From contig NZ_FQZA01000011.1 in assembly GCF_900141995.1 (NCBI RefSeq), positions 58,664-122,663 on the forward strand: DNA of 64,000 nucleotides, given 5' to 3'. The notes under the pieces are model-generated. The model searched no databases and was not told the origin of the DNA. It worked only from the letters and a program-made list of their open reading frames with translations. This document shows positions 9,884-19,782 of the stretch, one piece after another. Source of the DNA: Palleronia salina. Lineage in GTDB: Bacteria; Pseudomonadota; Alphaproteobacteria; Rhodobacterales; Rhodobacteraceae. The first letter of the stretch is position 1. Each line of letters opens with the position of its first letter. A program made the position numbers and the translations under genes.

Positions 9884-10354
9884 ATGCGCCGGCTCTGGAT
9901 CACAGCGGCGATCACCTTCGTGCTCGACCAGGTGGTGAAGCTGATCGTCGTGCAGGGCCTCGACCTTGCGCGCGTGGGCGCCATCGACGTCATCCCGCCC
10001 TTCCTCAACCTGCGCATGGCGTGGAACCGGGGGATCAACTTCGGTCTCTTCGCCGGCGACAGCGACGCGGCGCGCTGGGTTCTGATCGCGCTGGCGCTGG
10101 TGATCTCGGGCTGGGTCCTGCTGTGGATGCGGCGCGAACGGCCCGGTCCCTTCGCCATGGTTTCGGCGGGTCTGCTGGTGGGGGGCGCCATGGGCAACGT
10201 GGTCGACCGGCTGATCTACGGCGCGGTCGCGGACTTCCTGAACATGTCCTGCTGCGGGATCGAGAATCCGTATGCCTTCAACGTGGCCGACATCGCCATC
10301 TTCGCCGGGGCGGTGGGGCTGGTTCTGTTCACCGGCGGGAAGAAGACCCCGTGA
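9884..10354 (+). CDS. lspA: Lipoprotein signal peptidase (signal peptidase II)
   Basis: Inner-membrane aspartyl protease that removes signal peptides from diacylglyceryl-modified prolipoproteins. The 156-residue protein has four hydrophobic segments and the two conserved active-site blocks: [14 protein letters not shown] and [20 protein letters not shown], which supply the catalytic aspartates. It starts one base after the purH stop codon. The next gene encodes a lipoprotein, a plausible client. Confidence 0.96.
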   Translation: MRRLWITAAITFVLDQVVKLIVVQGLDLARVGAIDVIPPFLNLRMAWNRGINFGLFAGDSDAARWVLIALALVISGWVLLWMRRERPGPFAMVSAGLLVGGAMGNVVDRLIYGAVADFLNMSCCGIENPYAFNVADIAIFAGAVGLVLFTGGKKTP

Positions 10355-10394
10355 CGGGCCGGACGTTGTGCGATATGCCTGCCGGGGACGAGCG

Positions 10395-10922
10395 ATGAAG
10401 GGGGCGCGCATGCGCGGTCGGTTGATGCGGGGTCTTTTTGCGGCTGCCATGGCGGCGGGCCTGTCGGCCTGCGGCGGCCCGCCCGATCTCATCACGCTGA
10501 CCTCCGACAGCCAGGGCCCCGACGAATTCGCCATCGTGCCCAACAAGCCGCTGCAGGCACCCGAAAGCTTCAACGCCCTGCCGCCGCCCACGCCGGGCGG
10601 GACCAACCGCTCGGACCAGACGCCCGAGGCCGACGCGATCGCCGCGCTGGGCGGGCGTCCGCAGGCGGGGCAGGTGCAGGGCGGCGCGCTCATCGCCCGC
10701 GCGACGCGCTTCGGCGTGAACGGCGACATCCGACGCACCCTCGCCTCCGAGGATCTCGCTTTCCGCGAGGACAATGACGGCCGGCTGCTGGAACGGCTGT
10801 TCAATACATCGATCTACTACAAGGCCTACGCGCCCCAGTCGCTGGATCAGCACGCCGAGCTGGAACGCTTCCGCCGCCAGGGCGTGCGCACCCCCGCCGC
10901 CCCGCCGGAAGAGCTGCAGTAA
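10395..10922 (+). CDS. DUF3035 domain lipoprotein
   Basis: A 175-residue lipoprotein. The N-terminus has a basic region, hydrophobic stretch and lipobox LSAC, giving a predicted lipidated Cys near residue 26. The mature region contains the DUF3035 pattern PDLITLTSDSQGPDEFAIVPNKPLQAPESFNALPPPTPGG. Function is unknown, but it is conserved beside the M16 peptidase pair, which suggests an outer-membrane role. ATG 10395 is chosen; ATG 10410 would also give a complete signal peptide. Confidence 0.85.
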   Translation: MKGARMRGRLMRGLFAAAMAAGLSACGGPPDLITLTSDSQGPDEFAIVPNKPLQAPESFNALPPPTPGGTNRSDQTPEADAIAALGGRPQAGQVQGGALIARATRFGVNGDIRRTLASEDLAFREDNDGRLLERLFNTSIYYKAYAPQSLDQHAELERFRRQGVRTPAAPPEELQ

Positions 10923-11025
10923 CACCGCGGCCGGGGCGAATGGTCACAACGGCGTAAGGCCCATTGCGGCGCCCGCCGGCGTGCATAGTTTCTTGCGCAA
11001 CCATTCGCCGAAGGAGCCGCCCTTG

Positions 11026-12438
11026 ATGCTGCGCAAATCTATCCTGTCCATCGCCACGCTCTTGGGCCTGGCCCAGGCCGCCCACGCCGCCGACGTGTCC
11101 AGCTTCACGCTCGACAACGGCATGGACGTGGTCGTGCTGGAAGACCCCCGCGCGCCCGTGGTGGTGCACATGGTCTGGTATCGCACCGGCGCCGCGGACG
11201 AGCCGCCCGGCGTCTCGGGCGTCGCCCATTACCTCGAACACCTGCTGTTCAAGGGCACCGAAAAGCTCGAGCCGGGCGAATTCAGCCGCGTGGTCGCCGC
11301 AAACGGCGGCACCGACAACGCCTTCACCGGCCAGGACTACACCGCGTATTTCCAGCGCGTCGCGTCGGACCGGCTGGGCCTGATGATGGAGATGGAAGCC
11401 GACCGGATGCGCAACCTGCAACTGGACGGACAGGACATCACCACCGAGCGGCGGGTCATCCAGGAAGAACGCCGCCAGAGGACCGAGAACGATCCCGGCG
11501 CACTGTTCGGCGAGCAGCGCAGCGCCGCGCAGTACCAGAACCACCCCTACGGCATACCGGTCATCGGCTGGATGCACGAGGTCGAGGCGCTGGAACTCCA
11601 GGACGCGCTGGATTTCTACGAGACCTATTACAGCCCCAACAACGCGATCCTGATCGTGGCGGGTGACGTGACCCCCGACGAGGTCCGCGCCCTGGCCGAG
11701 GAGCATTACGGCCCGATCCCGGCCAACCCGGACCTGCCCGAGCGCACCCGCCCGCAGGAGCCGCCGCAACTGGCCGAGCGTCGCCTGACCTTCGAGGACC
11801 CGCGCGTGGCCCAGCCCTATGTCATACGCACCTATCTCGCCCCCGAGCGCGACCCGGGCGACCAGCGCACGGCCGCAGCATTGACGCTGTTGTCGGACGT
11901 GCTGGGGCAGGGCCAGACCTCCGAGCTGTCGCGCCGCCTGCAATTCGGCACCGGCGAGGCGCTGTATGCGTCGGCCTTTTATGGCGGCACGTCGCTGGAC
12001 GACACGACCTTCGGTCTCGTCGTCGTCCCCGCACCGGGCGTGTCCCTTGAGGACGCCGAAGCCGCGCTCGACCGCGAGCTTGCCGATTTCATCGAGGACG
12101 GCGTCGATCCCGAACAGCTCGACCGGATCAAGATGCAGATGCGCGCCGCCGAGATCTACGAGGCCGACAGCACCCAGTCGCTCGCCCGCCGCTACGGCGC
12201 GGCCCTGACCTCGGGGTTGACCATCGAGGATGTCGAGGCGTGGCCGGGCATCCTGCAATCCATCACCGGCGAGGAAATCGTCGAGGCCGCACGGCAGGTC
12301 TTCGACCGGCGCAACGCGGTCACGGGCTACCTGACCACGCCGCAGGACACTGCGCCCGCCGCCACGGCGACCGCGCCCGATCCGACCCCGGCGGCGAACG
12401 AAACGGTCCCGCAAGATCCGCAGGAGATGACCCAATGA
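11026..12438 (+). CDS. M16 family zinc metallopeptidase (active subunit)
   Basis: Secreted or periplasmic pitrilysin-family peptidase, 470 residues, with a signal peptide (MLRKSILSIATLLGLAQAAHA). The inverted zinc-binding motif HYLEH is at residues 68-72 (H68, E71, H72), with a distal Glu expected about 75 residues later in the NLQLDGQDITTERRVIQEER region. A Pro/Ala/Thr-rich tail follows. ATG 11026 is preceded by AAGGAG. The downstream gene encodes its non-catalytic partner and overlaps by ATGA, so the two subunits are probably made in equal amounts and form a heterodimer, as for other M16B pairs. Confidence 0.94.
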   Translation: MLRKSILSIATLLGLAQAAHAADVSSFTLDNGMDVVVLEDPRAPVVVHMVWYRTGAADEPPGVSGVAHYLEHLLFKGTEKLEPGEFSRVVAANGGTDNAFTGQDYTAYFQRVASDRLGLMMEMEADRMRNLQLDGQDITTERRVIQEERRQRTENDPGALFGEQRSAAQYQNHPYGIPVIGWMHEVEALELQDALDFYETYYSPNNAILIVAGDVTPDEVRALAEEHYGPIPANPDLPERTRPQEPPQLAERRLTFEDPRVAQPYVIRTYLAPERDPGDQRTAAALTLLSDVLGQGQTSELSRRLQFGTGEALYASAFYGGTSLDDTTFGLVVVPAPGVSLEDAEAALDRELADFIEDGVDPEQLDRIKMQMRAAEIYEADSTQSLARRYGAALTSGLTIEDVEAWPGILQSITGEEIVEAARQVFDRRNAVTGYLTTPQDTAPAATATAPDPTPAANETVPQDPQEMTQ

Positions 12439-13748
12439 TGATGCGTATCGCAGCCTTCGCCGGCCTCGTCTGGGCCGCCGCCCTGCCGGTCTCGGCGGCC
12501 GTCGAGATTGACGAGGTGACGTCGCCCGGCGGCATCGACGCCTGGCTGGTGCAGGAGGACTCGATCCCCTTCACCGCGCTGGAAATCCGCTTCAAGGGCG
12601 GCACGATCCTGGACCCCGAGGGCAAGGAAGGCGCCGTGAACCTGATGATGGGCCTGCTCGAGGAAGGGGCCGCCGAGATGGACGCGCAGGGCTTCGCCGC
12701 CGCGCGCGAGGAACTGGCGGCGTCCTTCGAGTTCGACGCCTACGACGACGCGGTCAGCATCTCGGCCCGCTTCCTGACCGAGAACCGCGACGAGGCGGTG
12801 GCGCTGCTGCGCGCCGCCCTGGTCGAGCCGACCTTCGACCAGGTGGCCGTGGACCGGGTGCGCGACCAGGTGCTGTCGAACATCGCCAGCGACCTGAACG
12901 ACCCCCGCACGATCGCCTACCGCGCCTTCAGCGACGCGGCCTTCCCCGACCATCCCTACAGCCGGCCCAACGACGGCACACGCGACAGCGTGGCGACCCT
13001 GACGCGGCAGGATATCGTCGACGCGCACGCGGCCACCCTTGTCCGCGACCGGCTCTACGTGGGCGCGGTGGGCGACATCACGCCCGAGGAGCTGGGCACG
13101 CTGCTCGATGACCTGCTGGGCGATCTGCCCGCGACCGGGGGCACACTGCCCGAGGATGCCACGTATTCCGCCGAGCCGGGCGTCAGCGTCATCGACTACG
13201 ACACCCCGCAATCGGTCGTCATCTTCGGCCACGAGGGCATCGACCGACACGATCCCGATTTCTTCGCCGCCTACGTCGCGAACGAGATCTTCGGTGGCGG
13301 CGGTTTCAACTCGCGCCTGATGGAAGAGGTGCGCGTCAAGCGCGGCCTGACCTACGGCGTCGGCACCGGGCTTCAGCCCATGGATTACGGCGCGCTGATC
13401 CTGGGGCAGGCCAGCACCGCGAACGAAAGCGTCGCTGAGACGGTCGAGGTCCTGCGCGACGAATGGGCCCGCATCGCCGAGGGCGTGACCGAGGAGGAAC
13501 TCGACGCCGCCAAGACCTACCTGACCGGGGCCTACCCGCTGCGCTTCGACGGCAACGCGCGCATCGCGGGCATCCTCGTGGGGATGCAGATGGATGGGCT
13601 GGGCGTCGACTACATCGCCAGCCGCAACGACAATATCGAGGCGGTGACGCTGGACGATATCGCCCGCGTGGCTGACCGGATCTACCGCCCCGAGGACCTG
13701 CGTTTCGTGGTGGTTGGCCAGCCCGAGGGGCTCGACGCCACCAACTGA
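12435..13748 (+). CDS. M16 family peptidase-like protein lacking the zinc motif
   Basis: A 437-residue M16 protein with a signal peptide (ALPVSAA). At the position of the zinc motif the sequence reads NLMMGLLEEG, so HxxEH is absent and this subunit cannot bind zinc in the usual way. It keeps the C-terminal M16 features, including the Arg/Tyr substrate-binding segment VKRGLTYGVGTG. It is coupled to the active subunit through ATGA and ends before a strong terminator-like hairpin. Confidence 0.93.
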   Translation: MMMRIAAFAGLVWAAALPVSAAVEIDEVTSPGGIDAWLVQEDSIPFTALEIRFKGGTILDPEGKEGAVNLMMGLLEEGAAEMDAQGFAAAREELAASFEFDAYDDAVSISARFLTENRDEAVALLRAALVEPTFDQVAVDRVRDQVLSNIASDLNDPRTIAYRAFSDAAFPDHPYSRPNDGTRDSVATLTRQDIVDAHAATLVRDRLYVGAVGDITPEELGTLLDDLLGDLPATGGTLPEDATYSAEPGVSVIDYDTPQSVVIFGHEGIDRHDPDFFAAYVANEIFGGGGFNSRLMEEVRVKRGLTYGVGTGLQPMDYGALILGQASTANESVAETVEVLRDEWARIAEGVTEEELDAAKTYLTGAYPLRFDGNARIAGILVGMQMDGLGVDYIASRNDNIEAVTLDDIARVADRIYRPEDLRFVVVGQPEGLDATN

Positions 13749-13754
13749 TCCCGG

Positions 13755-13782
13755 CGCGCCCCGGCCTTTGCGCCGGGGCGCG
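13755..13782 (+). terminator. GC-rich hairpin after the M16 pair
   Basis: Perfect 11-bp stem CGCGCCCCGGC / GCCGGGGCGCG with loop CTTTGC, seven bases after the stop codon of the second M16 gene. There is no T-run after the stem, only TTCGGG, which is common for terminator candidates in this genome. Confidence 0.6.
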
Positions 13783-13873
13783 TTCGGGCGGCCCGGGCCG
13801 ACCCGCCATTTCCTGTTGATAAGCCCAGATCCCCCCTGTGCAGGTGGGGCGAGGCCATGCTACCACTGGTGGC

Positions 13874-15706
13874 ATGACGCTGCATGACCCCAAGATAGGC
13901 GCGGATCGCCCCAGAATCCGTCAGCTGGACGATGGTGCGATCAATCGCATCGCCGCCGGCGAGGTGGTCGAGCGTCCCGCCTCGGCGGTGAAGGAACTGG
14001 TCGAGAACGCGCTGGATGCCGGGGCCACGCGCATCGACATCGCCTATGCCGATGGCGGCAAGACCCTGATCCGCGTGACCGACGACGGCTGCGGCATGAC
14101 GCCCGAGGATCTGCCGCTGGCCCTGGCCCGCCACGCGACGTCGAAGATCGACGGGTCGGACCTTCTGAACATCACCTCTTTCGGCTTCCGGGGGGAGGCG
14201 TTGCCCAGCCTCGGCGCCGTGGGGCGTCTCACGATCACCAGCCGCGCGGCGGGGTCCGATGGCGCCTGTATCGCGGTGGCCGGCGGGCGCGCCGAGCCGG
14301 TCCGCCCCGCCGCCATCCGGTCGGGCACGGTGATCGAGCTGCGCGACCTGTTCTTCGCCACGCCTGCCCGCCTGAAGTTCATGCGCACCGACCGGGCCGA
14401 GGCGCAGGCGATCGCCGACGTGGTCAAGCGGCTCGCCATGGCCGAGCCGACGGTCGCCTTCACGCTCAGCGACGTGTCGGGCGGCGGCGAGGGCCGCGTC
14501 GTGTTCCGGGCCGACGCGGGGACCGGTGACCTATTCGGTGCACTTCGTACACGGCTTGGCCGCATCCTCGGCGCCGATTTCGCCGACAACGCGCTGACCA
14601 TCGATGCATCGCGCGACGACGCGGCGTTGACCGGATATGCCGCCCTGCCGACCTATTCTCGCGGACAGGCGACCCATCAATACCTGTTCGTCAACGGCCG
14701 CCCGGTCCGGGACAAGCTGCTTTTCGGTGCGTTGCGCGGGGCTTACGCGGACTTCCTCAGCCGCGACCGCCACCCCGTCGCGGCCCTGTTCGTCGAATGC
14801 GATCCGGCGCGCGTCGACCAGAACGTCCACCCCGCCAAGACCGAGGTCCGGTTCAAGGATCCCGGCAATATCAGGGGGTTGATCGTCTCGGCCCTGCGGC
14901 ATGCGCTGGCCGAGGCGGGCCACCGCGCCGCGACGACGGTGGCGGGCGCGGCGCTGGGGGCCATGCGTCCCGAGCCGCCCGCCGCGGCCCCGCGCGTCTA
15001 CCAGATGGACCGTCCCAGCGTGCCGCGACCCGCGCCCGCGCCGGGCTTTGCCGAGACCCAGGGCAGCTGGGCCCGCGTCGATCCCGACCCCGGGCCGGTC
15101 ATCGAGGACGAGACCCCGGCGCACAGCTTTCCGCTGGGCGCGGCGCGGGGACAGGTCCACGAAAATTACATTATCTCCCAGACGGATAGCGGAATGGTCA
15201 TCGTCGACCAGCACGCCGCGCACGAAAGACTGGTCTACGAGAAGCTCAAGCGCCAGATGGCCGAGAACGGGGTCGCCTCGCAGGCCCTGCTGATCCCCGA
15301 GATCGTGGATCTGTCCGAAAACGATGCCGCGCGCCTGCTGGAGCTGTCCGACGGCCTGTCGCGCCTGGGGCTCGAGATCGAGGCTTTCGGCGGCGGCGCG
15401 GTCGCCGTGCGCGCCACGCCCGCCATCCTGGGCACCGTGGATGCTCAGGCCATGCTGCGCGACATCCTGGACGAGCTCGATGACCTGGGCGACAGCCTGT
15501 CGGTGCAGGCCCGCATCGAGGCGGTGCTCAGCCGCGTGGCCTGCCATGGCTCGGTCCGATCGGGCCGGCGGATGAGCGCGCCCGAGATGAACGCGCTCCT
15601 GCGCGAGATGGAGGCGACACCCCATTCGGGACAATGCAACCACGGGCGCCCCACCTACGTGGAATTGCAGTTATCCGACATTGAACGGCTGTTCGGACGG
15701 CGATGA
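13874..15706 (+). CDS. mutL: DNA mismatch repair protein MutL
   Basis: The 610-residue protein has the GHKL ATPase motifs: [32 protein letters not shown] and [13 protein letters not shown], the [13 protein letters not shown] segment, and a C-terminal dimerisation domain. The C-terminus contains [12 protein letters not shown], which fits the DQHA-x2-E-x4-E endonuclease motif, so this MutL should nick DNA itself, as expected in lineages without MutH. ATG 13874 (MTLHDPK) is chosen because it lies closest to the conserved [16 protein letters not shown] start; the longer frame from 13838 has no support. Confidence 0.97.
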   Translation: MTLHDPKIGADRPRIRQLDDGAINRIAAGEVVERPASAVKELVENALDAGATRIDIAYADGGKTLIRVTDDGCGMTPEDLPLALARHATSKIDGSDLLNITSFGFRGEALPSLGAVGRLTITSRAAGSDGACIAVAGGRAEPVRPAAIRSGTVIELRDLFFATPARLKFMRTDRAEAQAIADVVKRLAMAEPTVAFTLSDVSGGGEGRVVFRADAGTGDLFGALRTRLGRILGADFADNALTIDASRDDAALTGYAALPTYSRGQATHQYLFVNGRPVRDKLLFGALRGAYADFLSRDRHPVAALFVECDPARVDQNVHPAKTEVRFKDPGNIRGLIVSALRHALAEAGHRAATTVAGAALGAMRPEPPAAAPRVYQMDRPSVPRPAPAPGFAETQGSWARVDPDPGPVIEDETPAHSFPLGAARGQVHENYIISQTDSGMVIVDQHAAHERLVYEKLKRQMAENGVASQALLIPEIVDLSENDAARLLELSDGLSRLGLEIEAFGGGAVAVRATPAILGTVDAQAMLRDILDELDDLGDSLSVQARIEAVLSRVACHGSVRSGRRMSAPEMNALLREMEATPHSGQCNHGRPTYVELQLSDIERLFGRR

Positions 15707-16929
15707 CCCGCGCAGAGCTTGACCTTTTGCTACAAGATCCGCTGACCCTGCCGGTCGCTCTGGGTGCCTTTCTGCTGGTCATCCTGCTTCTGCTGCTGGT
15801 CACGCTTGTCCGTGCGGGACGAAGCGCCCGCCAGACCGAGGCCTTAACCGCCGAGCTTCTTCGCATGGGCCGCGACGTCCAGCAGCTTGGCGCCGGGCAG
15901 GCGCAGCTTTCGGGCAACCTGCAATTGGTCAGCGACACCCAGTCCAAGGCCCAGCTGAACCTGATCCAGACGGTCGAGGGGCGGCTGAACGACGTGCAGT
16001 CGCGCATGGCAGACCGCCTGGCCGAGAACGCGACGAAGACGAACCGCGCGCTGTCCGAGATGCAGGAGCGGATGCGCGAAACGCTGCACGGCCAGACCGA
16101 GAAGACCACCCATTCGCTCACGCAGTTGCGCGAACGCCTGCAGGTCATCGACAAGGCGCAGGACAACATCACCAAGCTGTCGGGCGATGTGCTGAGCCTT
16201 CAGGACATCCTGTCGAACAAGCAGCGCCGCGGCATGTTCGGCGAGATCCAGTTGCAGGATATCGTGTCGAAGGCTCTCCCCGCCGACAGCTTTACCCTGC
16301 AGGCGACCCTGTCGAACGGCAGGCGCGCGGACTGCCTCGTTCATCTGCCCAACCCGCCGGGACCAATCGTCATCGACGCCAAGTTCCCGTTCGAGTCGTT
16401 CGAGCAGCTGGCCGCGGCCGAAACGAAGGATGACATGACCCGCGCGCTGCGCGCCTTCGGGGCGGCCGTGCGCAAGCATATCAAGGACATCTCGGACCGT
16501 TACGTGATCGAGGGCGAGACGGCGGACGGCGCCATCATGTTCCTGCCCTCCGAGGCGATCTATGCCGAGCTGCACGCGCGTCTGCCCGAGGTCGTGCGCG
16601 CCGGGTTCGAGGCGCGCGTCTGGATCGTGTCGCCGACCACCTGCATGGCCACGCTCAACACCATGCGCGCGATCCTAAAGGATGCCCGGATGCAGCAGCA
16701 AGCCGGCGCCATCCGCAAGGAGCTGGCCCTGCTCAACGCCGATTGCGAGCGCCTGGTGGGGCGGGTGGGCAATCTCGACCGGCATTTCCAGCAGGCGCGC
16801 AAGGACGTGGACGAGATCCTGATCTCGGGCGAAAAGGCCAGTAAACGCGCCGATCGCCTGCATCATTTCGATTTCGCCGAGGTCGAGGATCCCCCCCTGG
16901 TCGCGTCGCCGCGCGAAGGGGTGAACTGA
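15703..16929 (+). CDS. rmuC: DNA recombination protein RmuC
   Basis: A 408-residue RmuC-family protein, linked in E. coli to limiting inversions at short inverted repeats. It has an N-terminal membrane helix ([14 protein letters not shown]), a long coiled coil (about residues 40-160), then the RmuC nuclease-like domain with [28 protein letters not shown] and the [25 protein letters not shown] signature. It overlaps mutL by ATGA, which suggests a shared role in genome maintenance. Confidence 0.95.
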   Translation: MTRAELDLLLQDPLTLPVALGAFLLVILLLLLVTLVRAGRSARQTEALTAELLRMGRDVQQLGAGQAQLSGNLQLVSDTQSKAQLNLIQTVEGRLNDVQSRMADRLAENATKTNRALSEMQERMRETLHGQTEKTTHSLTQLRERLQVIDKAQDNITKLSGDVLSLQDILSNKQRRGMFGEIQLQDIVSKALPADSFTLQATLSNGRRADCLVHLPNPPGPIVIDAKFPFESFEQLAAAETKDDMTRALRAFGAAVRKHIKDISDRYVIEGETADGAIMFLPSEAIYAELHARLPEVVRAGFEARVWIVSPTTCMATLNTMRAILKDARMQQQAGAIRKELALLNADCERLVGRVGNLDRHFQQARKDVDEILISGEKASKRADRLHHFDFAEVEDPPLVASPREGVN

Positions 16930-17038
16930 CACGATGTCACAGCTTGCTTATATGGCTGTCCTTTGACCACATTTGAAACATATGGACCGTCCAAGCCGTG
17001 CCTATACGTGAAAAGACATCGACCCAGCTGGAGATCCC

Positions 17039-18334
17039 ATGCCGTTCGAGCCATCGACCGACCTGCCCCGACGCATAGCCATCATCGGGGGCGGAATCTC
17101 GGGGATGGCCGCGGCCTATCTCCTGAAGGACCGTCATAACGTCACGCTCTACGAGGCCGAGCGCCGGCTTGGCGGCCACGCCCGCACCGTCATGGCCGGC
17201 AAGCGCGGTGACCAGCCGGTGGATACCGGCTTCATCGTGTTCAACAAGGTGAACTATCCGCATCTCGTGTCGCTTTTCGACGAGCTCGACGTGCCGGTTA
17301 CCGAAAGCAACATGTCCTTCGGCCTGTCGGCCCGGGGCGGGCGGCTGGAATACGGGCTGGCCGATCTCCGGACGGTTTTCGCGCAACGGCGCAATGTCGC
17401 GAACCCGGCCTTCCTGCGGATGCTGCGCGACATCGTGCGCTTCAACAGGCTGGCCCGCGATACAGTGACACCGGACATGACCATCGGCGCCCTGATCGAG
17501 CGGCTTCGCCTCGGTGCCTGGTTCCGCGACTATTATATCCTGCCGTTCTCGGGCGCGATCTGGTCCACGCCCTGCCGAGGCATCCTGGACTTCCCCGCCG
17601 AGGCGCTGGTGCGTTTCTTCGAGAATCACGCCCTGCTGGGCTACGAGGGGCAACACCAGTGGTACACGGTGCAGGGCGGGTCGGTCGAATACGTCCGGCG
17701 CCTTGAGGCCGCCCTGGCGCGGGCGGGGGTCGAGCTGCGCACCGGGGCGCCCGTGGCGCAGGTCCGCCGCGACGCGGCCGGCGTGCACGTGGACACGCAT
17801 GGCGCGGGATCGGACCATTTCGACGAGGTCATCTTCGCCACCCATTCCGACCAAGCGCTGGCGCTGCTGGAAAAGCCCACCGCGCCCGAGCGGGAGGCCC
17901 TGGGTGCCGTGCGCTACCAGCCCAACCACGCGGTGCTGCACGCCGATGCGTCGGTGATGCCACGGCGCCGGGCGGTTTGGTCCAGCTGGGTCTACAAGGA
18001 GCCGCGGACCGGTCCCGCGGACCGCATCGCACTGAGCTACTGGATGAACTCGCTGCAACCGATCCCGCAGGACGACCCGATGTTCGTGACGCTGAACGGC
18101 GGCGACGGGATCGATCCGAGGCTGGTCTACGACGAGGTCACGTTCAGCCATCCGGTCTACGATCGCGCGGCCCTGCGCGGGCAGGCGCAGATCCGCGCCA
18201 TGAACGGCACCCATGGCACGTGGTTCTGCGGGGCCTGGATGCGCAACGGTTTCCACGAGGACGGGTTCGCCAGCGCGGTGGACGTGGCCGAGGCCATGGG
18301 GCAACGGGACAACACGGCCGTCGCCGCGGAATGA
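17039..18334 (+). CDS. FAD-dependent amine-oxidase-type oxidoreductase
   Basis: A 431-residue flavoprotein. The dinucleotide-binding motif IAIIGGGISGMAAAYLL is at residues 13-29, followed by the ADP-ribose-binding YEAERRLGGHART. The family is the protoporphyrinogen oxidase/amine oxidase group that commonly lies next to DUF1365 and a cyclopropane-fatty-acid-synthase-type methyltransferase gene in sets that modify unsaturated fatty acids. No such methyltransferase is present in this window. ATG 17039 follows a GGAGA ribosome-binding site. The gene overlaps DUF1365 by ATGA. Confidence 0.88.
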   Translation: MPFEPSTDLPRRIAIIGGGISGMAAAYLLKDRHNVTLYEAERRLGGHARTVMAGKRGDQPVDTGFIVFNKVNYPHLVSLFDELDVPVTESNMSFGLSARGGRLEYGLADLRTVFAQRRNVANPAFLRMLRDIVRFNRLARDTVTPDMTIGALIERLRLGAWFRDYYILPFSGAIWSTPCRGILDFPAEALVRFFENHALLGYEGQHQWYTVQGGSVEYVRRLEAALARAGVELRTGAPVAQVRRDAAGVHVDTHGAGSDHFDEVIFATHSDQALALLEKPTAPEREALGAVRYQPNHAVLHADASVMPRRRAVWSSWVYKEPRTGPADRIALSYWMNSLQPIPQDDPMFVTLNGGDGIDPRLVYDEVTFSHPVYDRAALRGQAQIRAMNGTHGTWFCGAWMRNGFHEDGFASAVDVAEAMGQRDNTAVAAE

Positions 18335-19092
18335 GCCCCGTGGAGCATATCGCCGGGCGCACCTTCCACGGGCGCCGGGGCGCGGTGCGCAACGCGTTCA
18401 CCTACGGGATCGATTATGTCGCGCTCGACGCCGAGGCATCGGTGCGCGGGCCGAGCCTGTTCACGCGCAACGGTGCCGGCCTGATGAGCCTTCGGGACCG
18501 CGACCATGGCGGCGCGCCGGGGCAGGGGCGTGGTGCGGCCTGGGTGCGCGACGTGCTGGCGGATCATCCGCTGGGGCCCCATGTAGACCGGGTCGAGCTT
18601 CTGGCCCAGCCGCGCGTGCTGGGGCACGTATTCAACCCGGTGAGTTTCTGGCTGCTGCGCGACGAAAACGGCGGCCTGCGCGGCGTGATCCCCGAGGTCA
18701 CGAACACCTTCGGCGACCGCCACAGCTATCTTTGCCACCGCGACGACATGGCGCCGATCGGCCCGCGCGACACCCTGAACGCGCGCAAGATTTTCCACGT
18801 GTCGCCTTTCCAGGACGTGGCCGGCGGCTATGCTTTCCGGTTCGACATCGGCGCCGAATACGTGCGCATCGTCATCGACTACCGCACCGATGGGGGCGAG
18901 GGGATCCTTGCCACGTTGGAAGGCGGGCGGCGGCCGCTGACCAATCGGTCGATCCTGGCGGCCTGCCTGCGGCGGCCGTTCGGGTCGCGGCGGGTGTTGG
19001 GCCTGATCCACTGGCAGGCCCTCAAGCTGTGGTGGAAAGGGGCCGGATACCGGCCGCGTCCCACGCCGCCCACGCAAGATATCAGCCCCTGA
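18331..19092 (+). CDS. DUF1365 domain-containing protein
   Basis: A 253-residue DUF1365 protein with family hallmarks: GRTFHGRRGAVRNAFTYGIDYV, VLGHVFNPVSFWLL, EVTNTFGDRHSYL and the KIFHVSPFQDV motif. The biochemical role is unsettled, but the family co-occurs with flavin amine oxidases and fatty-acid-modifying methyltransferases. It is coupled to the upstream flavoprotein (ATGA). The frame extending upstream to 17977 is an out-of-gene extension and was not used. Confidence 0.9.
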   Translation: MSPVEHIAGRTFHGRRGAVRNAFTYGIDYVALDAEASVRGPSLFTRNGAGLMSLRDRDHGGAPGQGRGAAWVRDVLADHPLGPHVDRVELLAQPRVLGHVFNPVSFWLLRDENGGLRGVIPEVTNTFGDRHSYLCHRDDMAPIGPRDTLNARKIFHVSPFQDVAGGYAFRFDIGAEYVRIVIDYRTDGGEGILATLEGGRRPLTNRSILAACLRRPFGSRRVLGLIHWQALKLWWKGAGYRPRPTPPTQDISP

Positions 19093-19224
19093 CGGGGTGG
19101 CGGGTCGCCGCTTGCGGCCCCGGGCGCGAGGAACATTCCGACCGCTCGATTGTAGGAAAGACACGGACACGAAGCAGACAGACAGCCGCCACGACCGGGC
19201 CGCACGCCAGACGAAAGATGAGAC

Positions 19225-19782
19225 ATGGACATCTTCATTTACATCTCGATCCTGGCCGTCTTCCTGTTGGGCGCGCTGATCCTGCGCGCGAATTTCGTCG
19301 CCTTCCGCGGGCAGAACATCTCGGACTACGAGGGGTTGGGCCCCGAGATCGACCTGCGCCGCCACCTGGACGGACCGCTGATCTGCGAGGGCGTGATCTT
19401 CGGACCGACGGGGCGGGTGGCCTCGCGCTTCACCGCCGCGATGCGTGGCGAGTGGGAGGGTGACCGCGGCGTCCTGCACGAGGATTTCAGCTACGACAGC
19501 GGCGCGCGGCAATCGCGGGCCTGGCATCTCGAGCTTCACGGCGACCGCTTCATCGCCCGCGCCGACGATGTCGAGGGCGAGGGCAAGGGCCAGGTCGGCG
19601 GACCGGCCGTGCGCCTGAGTTACCGGATCGTGCTGCCGAAGGATGCGGGCGGGCACAGGCTGGACGTGGTCGACTGGATGTACCTGTCCGAGAACGGGAC
19701 CATCATTAACCGGTCGCAATTCACGAAATACGGGTTCCTGGTGGCCGAACTGGTGGCCACCATTCGCAAGGAAGAGGAATGA
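19225..19782 (+). CDS. DUF3833 domain-containing protein
   Basis: A 185-residue protein with one N-terminal membrane helix (FIYISILAVFLLGALIL) and a lipocalin-like beta-rich body (VIFGPTGRVASRFTAAMRGEW, SEDYDSG-type, TYLSENGTIINRS). DUF3833 proteins are encoded together with DUF1365 and SDR genes in the lipid-modification set. Its last codons overlap the next gene (ATGATG). The 133 bases before it separate it from DUF1365. Confidence 0.85.
   Translation: MDIFIYISILAVFLLGALILRANFVAFRGQNISDYEGLGPEIDLRRHLDGPLICEGVIFGPTGRVASRFTAAMRGEWEGDRGVLHEDFSYDSGARQSRAWHLELHGDRFIARADDVEGEGKGQVGGPAVRLSYRIVLPKDAGGHRLDVVDWMYLSENGTIINRSQFTKYGFLVAELVATIRKEEE

Noticed and set aside
16927..16939. TGACA-CGA-TGTCA palindrome at the end of rmuC
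   Set aside because: Only 5-bp arms and it overlaps the rmuC stop codon; not distinguishable from chance.
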